Part shown: positions 18,545-28,430 of the stretch, piece after piece
How positions within the stretch are numbered: the first letter of the stretch is position 1
How the letters are laid out: each line of letters opens with the position of its first letter
Notes under the pieces: model-generated
Told to the model about the DNA's origin: nothing
Databases searched by the model: none
What the model saw: the letters and a program-made list of their open reading frames with translations, nothing else
Assembly (NCBI RefSeq): GCF_002813325.1
Contig: NZ_PHUG01000001.1
Span: forward strand, 2,108,001-2,172,000
DNA length: 64,000 bases
Source of the DNA: Janthinobacterium sp. 64
GTDB taxonomy: Bacteria; Pseudomonadota; Gammaproteobacteria; Burkholderiales; Burkholderiaceae_D
Direction of reading: 5' to 3'
Made by a program: the position numbers and the translations under genes

Positions 18545-20053
18545 ATGATGACGGCACAAGCTCATGGATTGGCGCAGCACGATGGCGCGGACGGCCCGGA
18601 CGCGCTGCTGTCGACGGGCGTGCCCGGTCTCGACACCGTACTCACGGGCGGCTTGCTGGCCGAACGCCTGTACCTGGTCGAAGGCGTGCCCGGCACAGGC
18701 AAGACCACCCTGGCGCTGCAATTTCTGGCCGAAGGGGCGCGCAATGGCGTACCCGTACTGTATATCGCCCTGGCCGAATCCGAAATCGAGCTACGCGGCG
18801 CGGCCCTGTCGCACGGCTGGGACCTGGCCGGCATCGCCATCGAAGAAGTGGCGCCCAGCGACGACATCCTCGACCCCGAGCGCCAGTACACCATCTTCCA
18901 CCCGTCCGAGATCGAGCTGGCCTCGACCAACCAGCGCATCCTGGCCGCCATCGAAAAACACCGGCCCGCCAGGCTGGTACTCGACTCATTATCCGAATTA
19001 CAACTACTGGCGGAAAACCCCCTGCGCTACCGGCGCCAGGTGGTGGCGCTGAAGCGCTACCTGGCCAGCCGGCACTGCACTACCTTGCTGATCGATGACC
19101 GTTCCGCGCTCGATGACGGCTTGCAAGTACGTAGCGTGGCCCATTGCGTGATCTCGCTGGAGCTGCAAAACCAGGCGTATGGCAATGACCGGCGCCGCGT
19201 GCGCGTGGTGAAATACAGGGGCGTGCCGTTTCGCAGCGGCACGCACGACTACAAGATCGCCCATGAGGGCCTGGTCGTCTATCCGCGCCTGGTGGCGGCC
19301 GAGACGCGCCGCGACGGCGCCCACCGGCGCCTGTCGAGCGGCGTGCCCGAGCTTGACGCCATGACGGGCGGCGGCCTGGAAGAAGGCATGAGCACGCTCA
19401 TTTCCGGCCCGGCCGGCAGCGGCAAGTCCACGCTGGCGGCGCAATTCGTGCACGCGGCCACGGCCCGCGGCGAACCGTGCGCCATGTTCCTGTTCGAGGA
19501 AGCGCGCAGCAAGCTGCTGAACCGGGCCGACAGCGTGGGCATGCGCCTGCAGGCGGCGCTCGACACAGGCTTGCTGAGCGCACAGCAGATCGATCCGGCC
19601 GAGCTGACACCGGGAGAATTCGCCCAGGCCGTCGTCGACGCGGCGCAGCAGGGCGCCAGGGTCATCGTCATCGATAGCCTGAACGGCTACATGCATGCGG
19701 TGCCCGACGAACGCTTCCAGAGCACCTATCTGCATGAACTGCTCAATTACCTGGGCCAGCACGGCGTGGCCACCCTGCTCGTCGGGGTGCAGCAAAACAT
19801 GCTGGGCACCGTGATGACCACCTCGGCCGACGCCAGCTACCTGGCTGACGGCGTCATCATGCTGCGCTATTACGAAACGGAAGGCGAGGTGCGGCAAGCC
19901 ATTTCCGTCTTCAAGAAACGCGGCAGTGCGCACGAACGCAGCATCCGCCGCTTCGACATCAGCGCACAGGGCATCCGCATCGGCCCGGCCCTGGCCGGCT
20001 TTCACGGCATCCTGTCGGGCTTGCCCACCATCGGCGGCACGCCTTTCCCCTAG
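18545..20053 (+). CDS. KaiC-like double-domain RecA-type ATPase
   Basis: Tandem KaiC ATPase domains, 502 residues from the ATG at 18545. Domain I has Walker A GVPGTGKTT (residues 47-55); domain II has GPAGSGKST near 287-295. Counted from this start, residues fall at the same numbers as in cyanobacterial KaiC. E318-E319 of domain II are kept (LFEEARS). In domain I, E77-E78 is A77-E78 (ALAES). The S431-T432 phosphosite is S431-Y432 (DASYLAD). By family it may be an ATP-dependent, possibly autophosphorylating signalling protein; no KaiA or KaiB is present here. The hybrid kinase gene starts 8 bases after its stop. Confidence 0.92.
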   Translation: MMTAQAHGLAQHDGADGPDALLSTGVPGLDTVLTGGLLAERLYLVEGVPGTGKTTLALQFLAEGARNGVPVLYIALAESEIELRGAALSHGWDLAGIAIEEVAPSDDILDPERQYTIFHPSEIELASTNQRILAAIEKHRPARLVLDSLSELQLLAENPLRYRRQVVALKRYLASRHCTTLLIDDRSALDDGLQVRSVAHCVISLELQNQAYGNDRRRVRVVKYRGVPFRSGTHDYKIAHEGLVVYPRLVAAETRRDGAHRRLSSGVPELDAMTGGGLEEGMSTLISGPAGSGKSTLAAQFVHAATARGEPCAMFLFEEARSKLLNRADSVGMRLQAALDTGLLSAQQIDPAELTPGEFAQAVVDAAQQGARVIVIDSLNGYMHAVPDERFQSTYLHELLNYLGQHGVATLLVGVQQNMLGTVMTTSADASYLADGVIMLRYYETEGEVRQAISVFKKRGSAHERSIRRFDISAQGIRIGPALAGFHGILSGLPTIGGTPFP

Positions 20054-20061
20054 GAATCGCC

Positions 20062-21600
20062 ATGGAGCAGCGCATCCTGATCTGCGCGCCTGGCGGCCAG
20101 GACGCCACCCTGGCCGCCAGGGTACTCGCCAGCGAGGCCATCGCCAGCCATGCCTGCCGCTCCGCGGAAGAACTGGCCGGGCAGCTGGCGCTGGGCGCCG
20201 GCGGGGTGCTGACGGTGGACGAGGCGCTGCATGCGGGCGTCTACGCCGTGCTCGACGCCTATGCCCGGCAGCAGCCGGACTGGTCCGACTTGCCCATCAT
20301 TCTGCTGACGCACGCGGGGCTCGATTCCCTGCCCTTGCGGCAAGCCATTGCCACCCTGGGCAATCTGACCCTGCTGGAACGCCCCGTGCACATCCTGACC
20401 CTGATCACGTCGGCGCACGCCATGCTGCGCGCGCGCCAGCGCCAGTACCAGGTGCGCGAAACGCAGCGGCGCAAGGATGAATTCCTTGCCAGCCTCGGGC
20501 ATGAACTGCGCAACCCGCTGGCGCCCATCAAGTCCTCCGTGGCCGTGCTCAAGCACCTGTTCCCCGCATCGGAACAGGTCGGCAAGGTAAGCGACGTGAT
20601 CGAACGCCAGGTGACGCACCTGACGCGGCTGGTGGATGACTTGCTCGACGTGGCGCGCATCACCAGCGGCAAGGTAGTGCTGCAGCGCAATGATTTTGAG
20701 CTACAGCAAGTGCTCGACCATGTGAGCGAACTGTGCCAGCCAGCGGCCAGCAGCCGGCACATCCGCATCACCCGCGACCTGCCGCCGCATGCCGTGACCT
20801 TGCACGCCGACTACGCCAGGGTGGTGCAAATCTTTGCCAACATCGTCTCGAATGCCGTGAAGTTCACGCCGGATGGCGGCCACATCCACATTACGGCACG
20901 CCAGGCACAGGGCCAGGTGCAGGTGGTCATCGAAGACAATGGCATCGGCATCGAGCCGGACGCCATCGCGCGCATCTTTTCCATGTTCGAACAGGGACGC
21001 ACGGTGGCGGGCGAAATGACCAGCGGCCTGGGCATTGGCCTCAGCCTGGCGCGCCAATTTGCCGAAATGCATGGCGGCAGCATCGAGGCTTGCAGCGACG
21101 GCCCCGGGCGGGGCAGCCGCTTCATCGTCACCTTGCCGGCCAGCGCCAGCGGCGCCCCTGCCGCCATGCCGGCCTCCAGGAACGACGCGCCCGTGAGCGC
21201 GGGCCAGCCCTTACAAGTGCTGGTGGTGGACGACAACCGCGACGCGGCCGATTCACTGCAAAGCCTGTTTCAGCTCGAGGGCTATGCGGCCAAGGTCGCG
21301 TATGGCGGCGCGCAGGCGCTGGCGGCCATTGATATTGCCTTGCCACAACTAATCGTGATGGACCTGGGCATGCCGGACATGGATGGCTACGAAGCGGCGC
21401 GCCAGATCCGCCAGCGCGCGCACGGGCGCGACGTGCTGCTGATCGCCCTGACGGGCTGGGGCCAGGGCGAAGCGCGCGCACGCACGGAGCAAGCCGGTTT
21501 CGACCACCACCTGACGAAGCCGGTGGATGTCGACGCCATCGCCGCCCTGCTGCGCGCGCACCTGGCACAGCGTGCCGGCGCAGTTACGCAAGCGCAATGA
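20062..21600 (+). CDS. Hybrid sensor histidine kinase / response regulator
   Basis: Soluble 512-residue signalling protein. Residues 1-120 resemble a receiver domain stripped of its phosphoacceptor (TVDEAL at the usual site, LLERPV at the usual Lys-Pro). The dimerisation/phosphoacceptor segment holds H147 (LASLGHELRNPLAPIKSS), followed by an HATPase domain with N-box (IFANIVSNAVKFTPDGG) and G-boxes (DNGIGI, SGLGIGLSLARQF). A C-terminal receiver has VVDDNRDAADS, phosphoacceptor D434 (MDLGMPDMDG) and LTKPVD. No transmembrane segment, so it senses a cytoplasmic partner. Its 8-base spacing from the KaiC-like gene points to a joint circuit. Confidence 0.93.
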   Translation: MEQRILICAPGGQDATLAARVLASEAIASHACRSAEELAGQLALGAGGVLTVDEALHAGVYAVLDAYARQQPDWSDLPIILLTHAGLDSLPLRQAIATLGNLTLLERPVHILTLITSAHAMLRARQRQYQVRETQRRKDEFLASLGHELRNPLAPIKSSVAVLKHLFPASEQVGKVSDVIERQVTHLTRLVDDLLDVARITSGKVVLQRNDFELQQVLDHVSELCQPAASSRHIRITRDLPPHAVTLHADYARVVQIFANIVSNAVKFTPDGGHIHITARQAQGQVQVVIEDNGIGIEPDAIARIFSMFEQGRTVAGEMTSGLGIGLSLARQFAEMHGGSIEACSDGPGRGSRFIVTLPASASGAPAAMPASRNDAPVSAGQPLQVLVVDDNRDAADSLQSLFQLEGYAAKVAYGGAQALAAIDIALPQLIVMDLGMPDMDGYEAARQIRQRAHGRDVLLIALTGWGQGEARARTEQAGFDHHLTKPVDVDAIAALLRAHLAQRAGAVTQAQ

Positions 21601-21603
21601 GGT

Positions 21604-23490
21604 TTATTTCCACTTGCCGCGCAATTCCTGCACCTTTTGCTGCAGCAATTCCGGCGTGGCGGCCTCGGGCGCCACGGGCATGCCCACGGCCAGCGACAGA
21701 CGCGAGCGCAAGCCCGCCTTGAAGGCGCGCTCGAACAAATGGCCGTTGCGGTGGCTCAACAAATGGCCCCACAAGCCGCGCAGCGCCAGCGGAATCACGG
21801 GCACCTTGCTGCGCTCGACGATCTTCGCGATGCCACCCTTGAATTCGCTGATCTGTCCTGTGCGCGTCAGCTTGCCTTCGGGGAAGATGCACACGAGTTC
21901 GCCTTCGTGCAGCGCCTGCGCAATGTCAATGAACGCTTTTTCCATCAGGAAAGGATCCTCCTTGGCCGGCGCGATCGGTATCGCCTTGGCCGTGCGGAAG
22001 ATCCAGCCCATCAGCGGCATCTTGAAGATGCGGTGGTCCATGACGAAGCGGATGGGGCGCGGGCTGGCCGCCATGATGACGATGGCGTCCACATAGCTGA
22101 CGTGGTTGCACACCAGCACGGCCGCGCCCTCCGTCGGAATGCGCTCGCCATCGACGACTTTCACGCGATGCACGGTCTGGATGAGTATCCATGCGAGAAA
22201 GCGCATGAGGAATTCCGGTACCAGCGAGAAGATGTAGGCCGCCACCAGCGCATTCAAAATAGCCGTGACGAGGAACAGTTGCGGAATCGTAAATCCTTGT
22301 CCCAGCAGCACGATGGCCACGCCTGCCGCCGCCACCATGAACAGGGCGTTGAGGATATTCATGCCGGCGATGGTCCGCGAAATGTGTTTCGGGTCGCAGC
22401 GCGTCTGGATCAGGGCGAACAGGGGCACGATGAAAAAGCCGCCGAACACGCCGATCATGACGATGTCGATCAGAATGCGCGGCACGCCCGCCTGGCCCAC
22501 AAAAGCCAGCGCGTCGACCACTTGCGTATTCGCATACGCATTGCTGGCGAAATACAGGTCGATGCCGAACAGCGACAGGCCGATGGAGCCGAACGGCACC
22601 AGGCCGATCTCGATCTTGTGGCCGGACAGGCGTTCACACAGCAAAGAACCCGTGCCAATGCCGATGGAAAACACGGTCAGCAGCAGCACGAACACACTGT
22701 GGTCGCCATGCAGGAAATCCTTCGAATACACGGGGAACTGGGCCAGGATCAGGGCGCCGTAAAACCAGAACCAGGAGTTGCCCAGCATGGCCAGGAAGAC
22801 GGGACGGTTCTTGCGCGAAAAATTCAGGTTGCGGAACGACTCGGCGACAAAGTTCAGGCTCACCTTCAAGTCCGGCTCCGGTGCCGGCGTGCGCGGCACG
22901 CGGTAACTGGCGATCAAGCCGAACACGGCCACGGCGATGGTCGCGCCGGCCACCAGTTCCACGCCCAGCGGCTTGTGCACGATCAAGACGGCGCCCAGGA
23001 TTTCGCCCAACAAAATGCCGACAAACGTCCCCATCTCGATCAGGCCATTGCCGCCGACCAATTCCTCGGGTTTCAGCTGCTGCGGCAGGTAGGCATACTT
23101 GACGGGACCGAACAGGGTCGAATGCACGCCCATGCCCACCACCGCGGCCACCAGCAGCCACAGGGTATGCGTCATCCAGCCGGCGGCGGCCACGGCCATG
23201 ATGGCCAGCTCCATCCATTTCACGAAGCGGGCCAGGCCCGCCTTTTCAAACTTGTCGGCCAGCTGGCCCGCCGTGGCCGAAAACACGACGTAGGGCAGGA
23301 TGAACAGGCCCGGGATCAGGTTGGTGATGGTGGACGGGTCGAGCGTGGTCCAGCTCAGCGCGTCATAGGCGAGGATCACCATCAATGCCGTCTTGAACAG
23401 ATTGTCGTTGAAGGCGCCAAAGAACTGGGTCCAGAAGAAGGGCCCGAAACGGCGCTGCGACAATAAGGAAAACTGGCTGCTTTGACTCAT
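21604..23490 (-). CDS. LplT-like lysophospholipid transporter fused to PlsC acyltransferase
   Basis: Two-domain inner-membrane protein of about 628 residues. The first two thirds is an MFS transporter like LplT (FFWTQFFGAFNDNLFKTALM), which flips lysophospholipids inward. The last third is a PlsC-type 1-acylglycerophosphate acyltransferase with HX4D at H463 (CNHVSYVDA) and FPEGKLTRTG. Together it could import and re-acylate lysophospholipids. Gram-negative Aas fusions often add an acyl-ACP synthetase, absent here. The start is set at MSQSSQF (23490); an upstream TTG adds six residues. It converges on the hybrid kinase with 3 bases between stops and no visible terminator. Confidence 0.9.
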   Translation of the reverse strand: MSQSSQFSLLSQRRFGPFFWTQFFGAFNDNLFKTALMVILAYDALSWTTLDPSTITNLIPGLFILPYVVFSATAGQLADKFEKAGLARFVKWMELAIMAVAAAGWMTHTLWLLVAAVVGMGVHSTLFGPVKYAYLPQQLKPEELVGGNGLIEMGTFVGILLGEILGAVLIVHKPLGVELVAGATIAVAVFGLIASYRVPRTPAPEPDLKVSLNFVAESFRNLNFSRKNRPVFLAMLGNSWFWFYGALILAQFPVYSKDFLHGDHSVFVLLLTVFSIGIGTGSLLCERLSGHKIEIGLVPFGSIGLSLFGIDLYFASNAYANTQVVDALAFVGQAGVPRILIDIVMIGVFGGFFIVPLFALIQTRCDPKHISRTIAGMNILNALFMVAAAGVAIVLLGQGFTIPQLFLVTAILNALVAAYIFSLVPEFLMRFLAWILIQTVHRVKVVDGERIPTEGAAVLVCNHVSYVDAIVIMAASPRPIRFVMDHRIFKMPLMGWIFRTAKAIPIAPAKEDPFLMEKAFIDIAQALHEGELVCIFPEGKLTRTGQISEFKGGIAKIVERSKVPVIPLALRGLWGHLLSHRNGHLFERAFKAGLRSRLSLAVGMPVAPEAATPELLQQKVQELRGKWK

Positions 23491-23735
23491 GGCATGGGGA
23501 ACGGGCAATTAAGGAATTGCTAAAATACAGCACTATCTTGCGCACGACAATCTGAATGTCGTCATCTTGCTTCGCATCAATACGGAAAACGGCCTGCCGC
23601 GTCATGCTCGCCTTGCCGCTGCACGCACTGCCTGGCTCTTACTCTGACGCAACAGAAATCGCTTGTTTCTTAATAATAAGGTAATGTGCGCATACCGCTG
23701 GCGCCCCTGCCTGCCCTTCCCGGAAAGCTGCCTCC

Positions 23736-26700
23736 ATGTTTGGATTGATATCGCTGATCATATTTGGCTTGCTGATCACCGCCTTCGTGCAGGTGCTGCA
23801 GTACCGCAGGAAAGTGGCCGATCTGGAATTGCTGACGGCGCGCCTGCGCAAGGAAGTCGACGGCATCGGGCAGCGCCTGCGAGCGCTGGAAGGCCAGGCC
23901 GAAGCACCAGCTGCAGCACCCGCCGTGAAGAGTGCTGCGCCGGTGCCGGTGCCTGCTTCCGTGCCGGTGCCGGCGCCGGTGCAGGTGCAGGTGCCGGTGT
24001 CGAAGGCGGCCCGGATCGAACCGGTCGAGCTGGCAAAGGCCGCGCCTGCCGTTCCCGTGCCACCGAAGCCATCGCCCCCCACTGCGCCAGCTCCCGCCAA
24101 ACCTGCCCCTACCGTCCCCAATACGCCCACCTGGATCGCCCACCCGGATGGCCTCGTTGCCAAGGCGAAGAACTGGCTGTTTACCGGCAACCTGGTTGCC
24201 AAACTGGGCTTGCTGATCCTCTTCCTCGGCGTCAGCTTCCTGCTCAAGTACGTGTCGGCGCAGGTCACCGTGCCCATCGAACTGCGCCTGACAGGCATCG
24301 CGCTGGCCGACATCGCGCTGCTGGCCTGGGCCTGGCGCATCCGCACCAGCCGCCCCGGCATCAGCTTGCCGCTGCAGGGCACGGCGCTGGCGATATTGAT
24401 GCTGGTGACGTTCGGCGCCTTCCGCCTGTATGAACTGATCCCGGCCGGCATGGCGTTTGCCGTGCTGTTCGTGCTGACGGCGTTCACGTGCTTGCTGGCC
24501 GTGCTGCAAAACGCCGTCTGGCTGGCCGTCTTCGGCATCGTCGGCGGTTTTGCCGTGCCCCTGCTCGTGTCGACGGGCAGCGGCAACCATATCGGCCTGT
24601 TCAGCTACTACGCGCTGCTCAATGCGGGCGTCTTCGCCATCGCCCTGAAACGCGCCTGGCGCGTGCTCAATGTGCTGAGCTTTGGCTTCACCTTCGTCGT
24701 CGCCACCACCTGGGGCCTGCTGCGCTACTCGCCCGAGCACTACCTGTCGACGCAGCTGTTTTTGATCCTGTTCGTGCTGTTCTATATCGGCATCGCGATT
24801 GCCTACTGCGCGCGCCAGGCGCCGCGCTTGAAACACTATGTGGATGGCACCCTCGTGTTCGGCACGCCGCTGGCGGCCATGGGCCTGCAATACAGCCTGG
24901 TCTGGCGCTTTGACTTCGGCCTGGCATTTTCCGCGCTGCTTGCCGGCTTGACCTACACGGGACTGGCCGTGGCGCTGTGGCGCAGGAACGGTTTCAAACT
25001 GCTGGCCGAAGCCTTCCTCGCGCTGGGCATCGTCTTCGGCACCCTGGCCATCCCGTTTGCATTAGATGGCCGCTGGACGTCCGCCGCCTGGGCGCTGGAA
25101 GGCGCGGGCATCGTCTGGGTCGGCTTGCGCCAGCGCCAGACGCTGGCCTGGGCCTTTGGCCTGCTGGTGCAGGGGGCCGCCTGGATTGCCTTCCTCATCG
25201 CCATGCAGGAACTCAATACGGCAGCGGCCCTGCAGGCCAACATCTGGCTCGGCTGCGCGCTGCTGGCCGCCGCAGCGCTGGTGATGGCCTACAATTTCCG
25301 CCGCCATGGCAGCCACTTGCATCCGGAATTCATGCGCAGCCTGTCCGTGCTGTTCCTGACGGCCGCCACGGCCTGGCTGCTGGGCGGCATCTGGACCGAA
25401 ATCCTGCTGCGCACGGCTGCCGCCACGCAATTGAACCTGCTGACCGTCAGTGCGCTGGCTGTGGCCGCCTTGCTGGCGGCGCTGGCGCGGCGCGAACAAT
25501 GGCATGCGCCGCGCGCCCTGCTGCTGGCCGTGCAGGTGCTGGCCGGCATGGTCATGCTCAGCCGCGCCAGCTGGGCCTGGGACCAGCACCCGGCCAGCCT
25601 GTTCGACGGTTCCTTCCTCAGCGCCCTGCTGCTGGGCGCCGCCGCCTTTGCCAGCGCCCGTTTCCTGGCGCTGCGCGCGCGCGGCGGCGACGAACTGCTG
25701 GCCCTGGTAGCGCGCCCCCTGCTGGTCTGGAGCGGCTTGCTGTGGTTTGCCGCCATCCTCGTGCCCTTCACCAGTTGGCTGCTGCGCCTGATCGACGGCG
25801 ACCTGACGATGCAAGCGCACGCGGGCGAGCACTGGCTGGCGCTGTATCTGATCACCGTGTGCGTCACGACGCCCGCGTTCGCCCTCCTGGCGCGGCGCCT
25901 GGAGTGGCCGCAGCTGCGCTGGTTCAGCGTGGCTGCCTGGCTCGGCCTGGGCCTGTGGAGCACCAACCTGCTGCTGACACTGTACCTGCACGATTACCTG
26001 CCGACGGGCTTGAGCTGGCTGGCTCTGGCCTGTGCCCTGGCGGCCGGCGAGTACCTGCTGCGGGCCTGGCCGCAAGCGGGCTGGCAACTCGACGTGCGGG
26101 CACTGCGTTTCTTGCATACGCTGCGCACGGCCGCGCCCTGGCTGATGCTGTGGCCCGTGGGCGCCATGCATGTCAGCGCCTGGCTGGCACAGCATGAAGA
26201 CAATGTCAGCCCCGCCTGGGCCCGCTACTTGCCGGCCTGGACCATGATGCTGGCGCTGGCCTGGCTGATCCGCCGCTGCCGCGCGGGCGCCTGGCCGGTG
26301 GCGCCGATTGCCGCGTGGTACCAGCGTACCCTGATACCGCTGGGCGCGCTGTGGTCGCTGCTGCTGATTGCCGCGTGGAATATTGTCGACGATGGCGCCA
26401 TGGCGCCGCTGCCCTATTTGCCGCTGCTCAATCCGCTGGACCTGAGCACGGGCTTTGCCATCCTGCTGGCCATTGCCAGCTATCGTTTATTCCCGGCCGG
26501 CCAGATCCCGCTGCCCGCCGTGTGGCAAGCGCGCCTGCCCGTTGTGGCCGCGTGCTTGCTGTATGGCTGGTTCAACCTGATGCTGCTGCGCACCGTATCG
26601 CACTACGTCGGCGTGCCGTACACCTTTGACGCCATGCTGGCCTCGCAGTTCGTGCAAGCGATGCTGTCGCTCGTGTGGAGCGTCACGGCCCTGCTGCTGA

Positions 26701-26930
26701 TGCGCCACGCGGCGCGCCAGCAGCGGCGCCAGCAATGGAGCATGGGTGCCGTGCTGCTGGGGCTGGTAGTCGTGAAACTGTTCCTGATCGACCTGTCGAA
26801 CGTGGGCGGCATCGAACGCATCATCTCCTTTGTCGGTGTCGGCTTGCTGATGGTCTTGATCGGCTACCTGGCGCCCTTCCCCAAGGCTGCCGCGCCAGCG
26901 CCAGCCGAACCGCAACAAGGAGCCGCATGA
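23736..26930 (+). CDS. DUF2339 polytopic membrane protein
   Basis: Very large (1064 residues) integral membrane protein of the DUF2339 family; function unknown. One N-terminal helix (FGLISLIIFGLLITAFVQV) is followed by a coiled-coil-like segment (VADLELLTARLRKEVDGIGQ), a low-complexity Pro/Val/Ala linker (about residues 55-125), then more than twenty predicted membrane helices to the C-terminus. Early core motif NWLFTGNLVAKLGLLILFLG is typical of the family. The stop overlaps the next gene's start (ATGA), so it is translated with the DUF3999 gene; this pairing recurs in proteobacteria. Confidence 0.9.
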   Translation: MFGLISLIIFGLLITAFVQVLQYRRKVADLELLTARLRKEVDGIGQRLRALEGQAEAPAAAPAVKSAAPVPVPASVPVPAPVQVQVPVSKAARIEPVELAKAAPAVPVPPKPSPPTAPAPAKPAPTVPNTPTWIAHPDGLVAKAKNWLFTGNLVAKLGLLILFLGVSFLLKYVSAQVTVPIELRLTGIALADIALLAWAWRIRTSRPGISLPLQGTALAILMLVTFGAFRLYELIPAGMAFAVLFVLTAFTCLLAVLQNAVWLAVFGIVGGFAVPLLVSTGSGNHIGLFSYYALLNAGVFAIALKRAWRVLNVLSFGFTFVVATTWGLLRYSPEHYLSTQLFLILFVLFYIGIAIAYCARQAPRLKHYVDGTLVFGTPLAAMGLQYSLVWRFDFGLAFSALLAGLTYTGLAVALWRRNGFKLLAEAFLALGIVFGTLAIPFALDGRWTSAAWALEGAGIVWVGLRQRQTLAWAFGLLVQGAAWIAFLIAMQELNTAAALQANIWLGCALLAAAALVMAYNFRRHGSHLHPEFMRSLSVLFLTAATAWLLGGIWTEILLRTAAATQLNLLTVSALAVAALLAALARREQWHAPRALLLAVQVLAGMVMLSRASWAWDQHPASLFDGSFLSALLLGAAAFASARFLALRARGGDELLALVARPLLVWSGLLWFAAILVPFTSWLLRLIDGDLTMQAHAGEHWLALYLITVCVTTPAFALLARRLEWPQLRWFSVAAWLGLGLWSTNLLLTLYLHDYLPTGLSWLALACALAAGEYLLRAWPQAGWQLDVRALRFLHTLRTAAPWLMLWPVGAMHVSAWLAQHEDNVSPAWARYLPAWTMMLALAWLIRRCRAGAWPVAPIAAWYQRTLIPLGALWSLLLIAAWNIVDDGAMAPLPYLPLLNPLDLSTGFAILLAIASYRLFPAGQIPLPAVWQARLPVVAACLLYGWFNLMLLRTVSHYVGVPYTFDAMLASQFVQAMLSLVWSVTALLLMRHAARQQRRQQWSMGAVLLGLVVVKLFLIDLSNVGGIERIISFVGVGLLMVLIGYLAPFPKAAAPAPAEPQQGAA

Positions 26931-28393
26931 AAGCCTCATTGATCTGCTGCAGCCTGCTGGTGGCAGGCGCCGCGCTGGCAGCGCCTGGCCAGGACCGGCC
27001 GCAGGACTATGCCTGGAGCATGCCCATCTTGTCGCCGTCCGGCGCCGGCATCGTGCAGCTAACATTGCCCAGGGATGTTTACCTGCACGCCAGCTCGGCC
27101 AGCCTGGCCGACCTGCGCCTGTTCGACGCCGATGGCAAGCGCCTGGCCTACGCCATCGGCGCGCCGCCCGCGCAATCGGCCACGCAGCGCACGAACATTC
27201 CCGCCCGCATTTTCCCCGTGACGGGCGCGCCGGCAACTGGCGATGGCTTGCAAGGCATCGACATCCGCACGGCGGACGATGGCCGCTTGCTGTCGGTCAG
27301 CACTCGCGCCGGCACGGCTGCGGCCACGGCGGCGCTGCAAGCGCTGATCCTCGACCTGGGCAAACAAACGCAAGACAAGCGCATCGCCGCCTTGCGTTTC
27401 ACGCCACCGGCCCGCACGGACAATTACAGTGCGCAAGTGCTGCTGGAAGTGAGCGATGACCTGAAGCAATGGGACGCCATCGGCACCACCACCCTGAATT
27501 GGCTCAGCAACAACGACACGCAGACCCTGGCCAACGACAGCATCGCCTTTGCGCCGCGCGCTTTTCGCTACGCGCGCCTGAGCTGGCAAGCGGGGGAACC
27601 GCTGGCCTTTGCGGCCATTACGGCGCAAGCCGTCAGCGAAACGGACATCGCCGCGCCGCGCGCCAGCGTCGTGCTGCAAGGCACGCCCGGCAAGCAGGCA
27701 AATGAATGGCGCTATGCCACTCCTCTCGCCATTCCCGCCGACAGCATCGCCCTGCAATTGGCACAGACCAATACGGTACTGCCCGTAACCCTGGGCGTGT
27801 ATCGCCAGAACAGCGATGTTCCCCGGCACCGGCTGCACCTGCGCCACCAGGCGCGTCCCGCGCAAGGCGCGTATTTCGATCCCCTGCTGAGCACCACGTT
27901 TTACCGCATCGGCCTCGATGGCAAAGAGAGGATCTCGGGCGACCTGGCCATGCCCGTGACGCAAACAAACGCATGGGTGCTGCAGACCGCCACGGAACAC
28001 CCTGTCACCGCAGCCAATGCGCCCTTCTTGCGTTTGGGCTGGACACCGGCCACCGTCGTTTTCCTGGCCAGCGGCAAGCCGCCCTATCAGCTGGCATTCG
28101 GCAACAGCAACGCCGCCGCCGTTGCGCAGCCGCTGGCACAGGTGGCGCCCGGCTTCAGGGCGGACGAGCTGCTGGCGCTCAAGACTGCCAACGCCGGCCC
28201 GCTCAAACCCAACGGGGGCGTGGCGGCACCAGCCCCCGTCACAAAGGACGGGGCACCGTGGCGCCTGGCCGCGCTGTGGGCCGCACTGCTGCTGGGCGTG
28301 GCCGTGCTGGGCTTTTTTGCCTGGCGTTTGCTGTCGCAGATGAAAGCGGAACATGGCAGTGCCGACAAGCAGGAGCAGGAGCAGGAACATTAA
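26927..28393 (+). CDS. DUF3999 family exported protein
   Basis: About 488 residues, function unknown. The start is the ATG at 26927 after an AAGGAG site, overlapping the DUF2339 stop by four bases; an open frame reaching back to 26675 is antisense-style read-through. Signal peptide MKASLICCSLLVAGAALA, a long periplasmic beta-rich region (LPRDVYLHASSASLADLRLF near the start), then a single C-terminal helix (LAALWAALLLGVAVLGFFAW) and a short acidic tail. Topology implies a membrane-anchored periplasmic domain that probably works with the DUF2339 protein. Confidence 0.88.
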   Translation: MKASLICCSLLVAGAALAAPGQDRPQDYAWSMPILSPSGAGIVQLTLPRDVYLHASSASLADLRLFDADGKRLAYAIGAPPAQSATQRTNIPARIFPVTGAPATGDGLQGIDIRTADDGRLLSVSTRAGTAAATAALQALILDLGKQTQDKRIAALRFTPPARTDNYSAQVLLEVSDDLKQWDAIGTTTLNWLSNNDTQTLANDSIAFAPRAFRYARLSWQAGEPLAFAAITAQAVSETDIAAPRASVVLQGTPGKQANEWRYATPLAIPADSIALQLAQTNTVLPVTLGVYRQNSDVPRHRLHLRHQARPAQGAYFDPLLSTTFYRIGLDGKERISGDLAMPVTQTNAWVLQTATEHPVTAANAPFLRLGWTPATVVFLASGKPPYQLAFGNSNAAAVAQPLAQVAPGFRADELLALKTANAGPLKPNGGVAAPAPVTKDGAPWRLAALWAALLLGVAVLGFFAWRLLSQMKAEHGSADKQEQEQEH

Positions 28394-28430
28394 CCTTAAC
28401 CTTAACCGTCTGAGCGCGGCACGTGCCGTC

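Noticed and set aside
28380..28410. Short TAACCT-like repeat after the DUF3999 gene
   Set aside because: Only three imperfect copies; no evidence of function.
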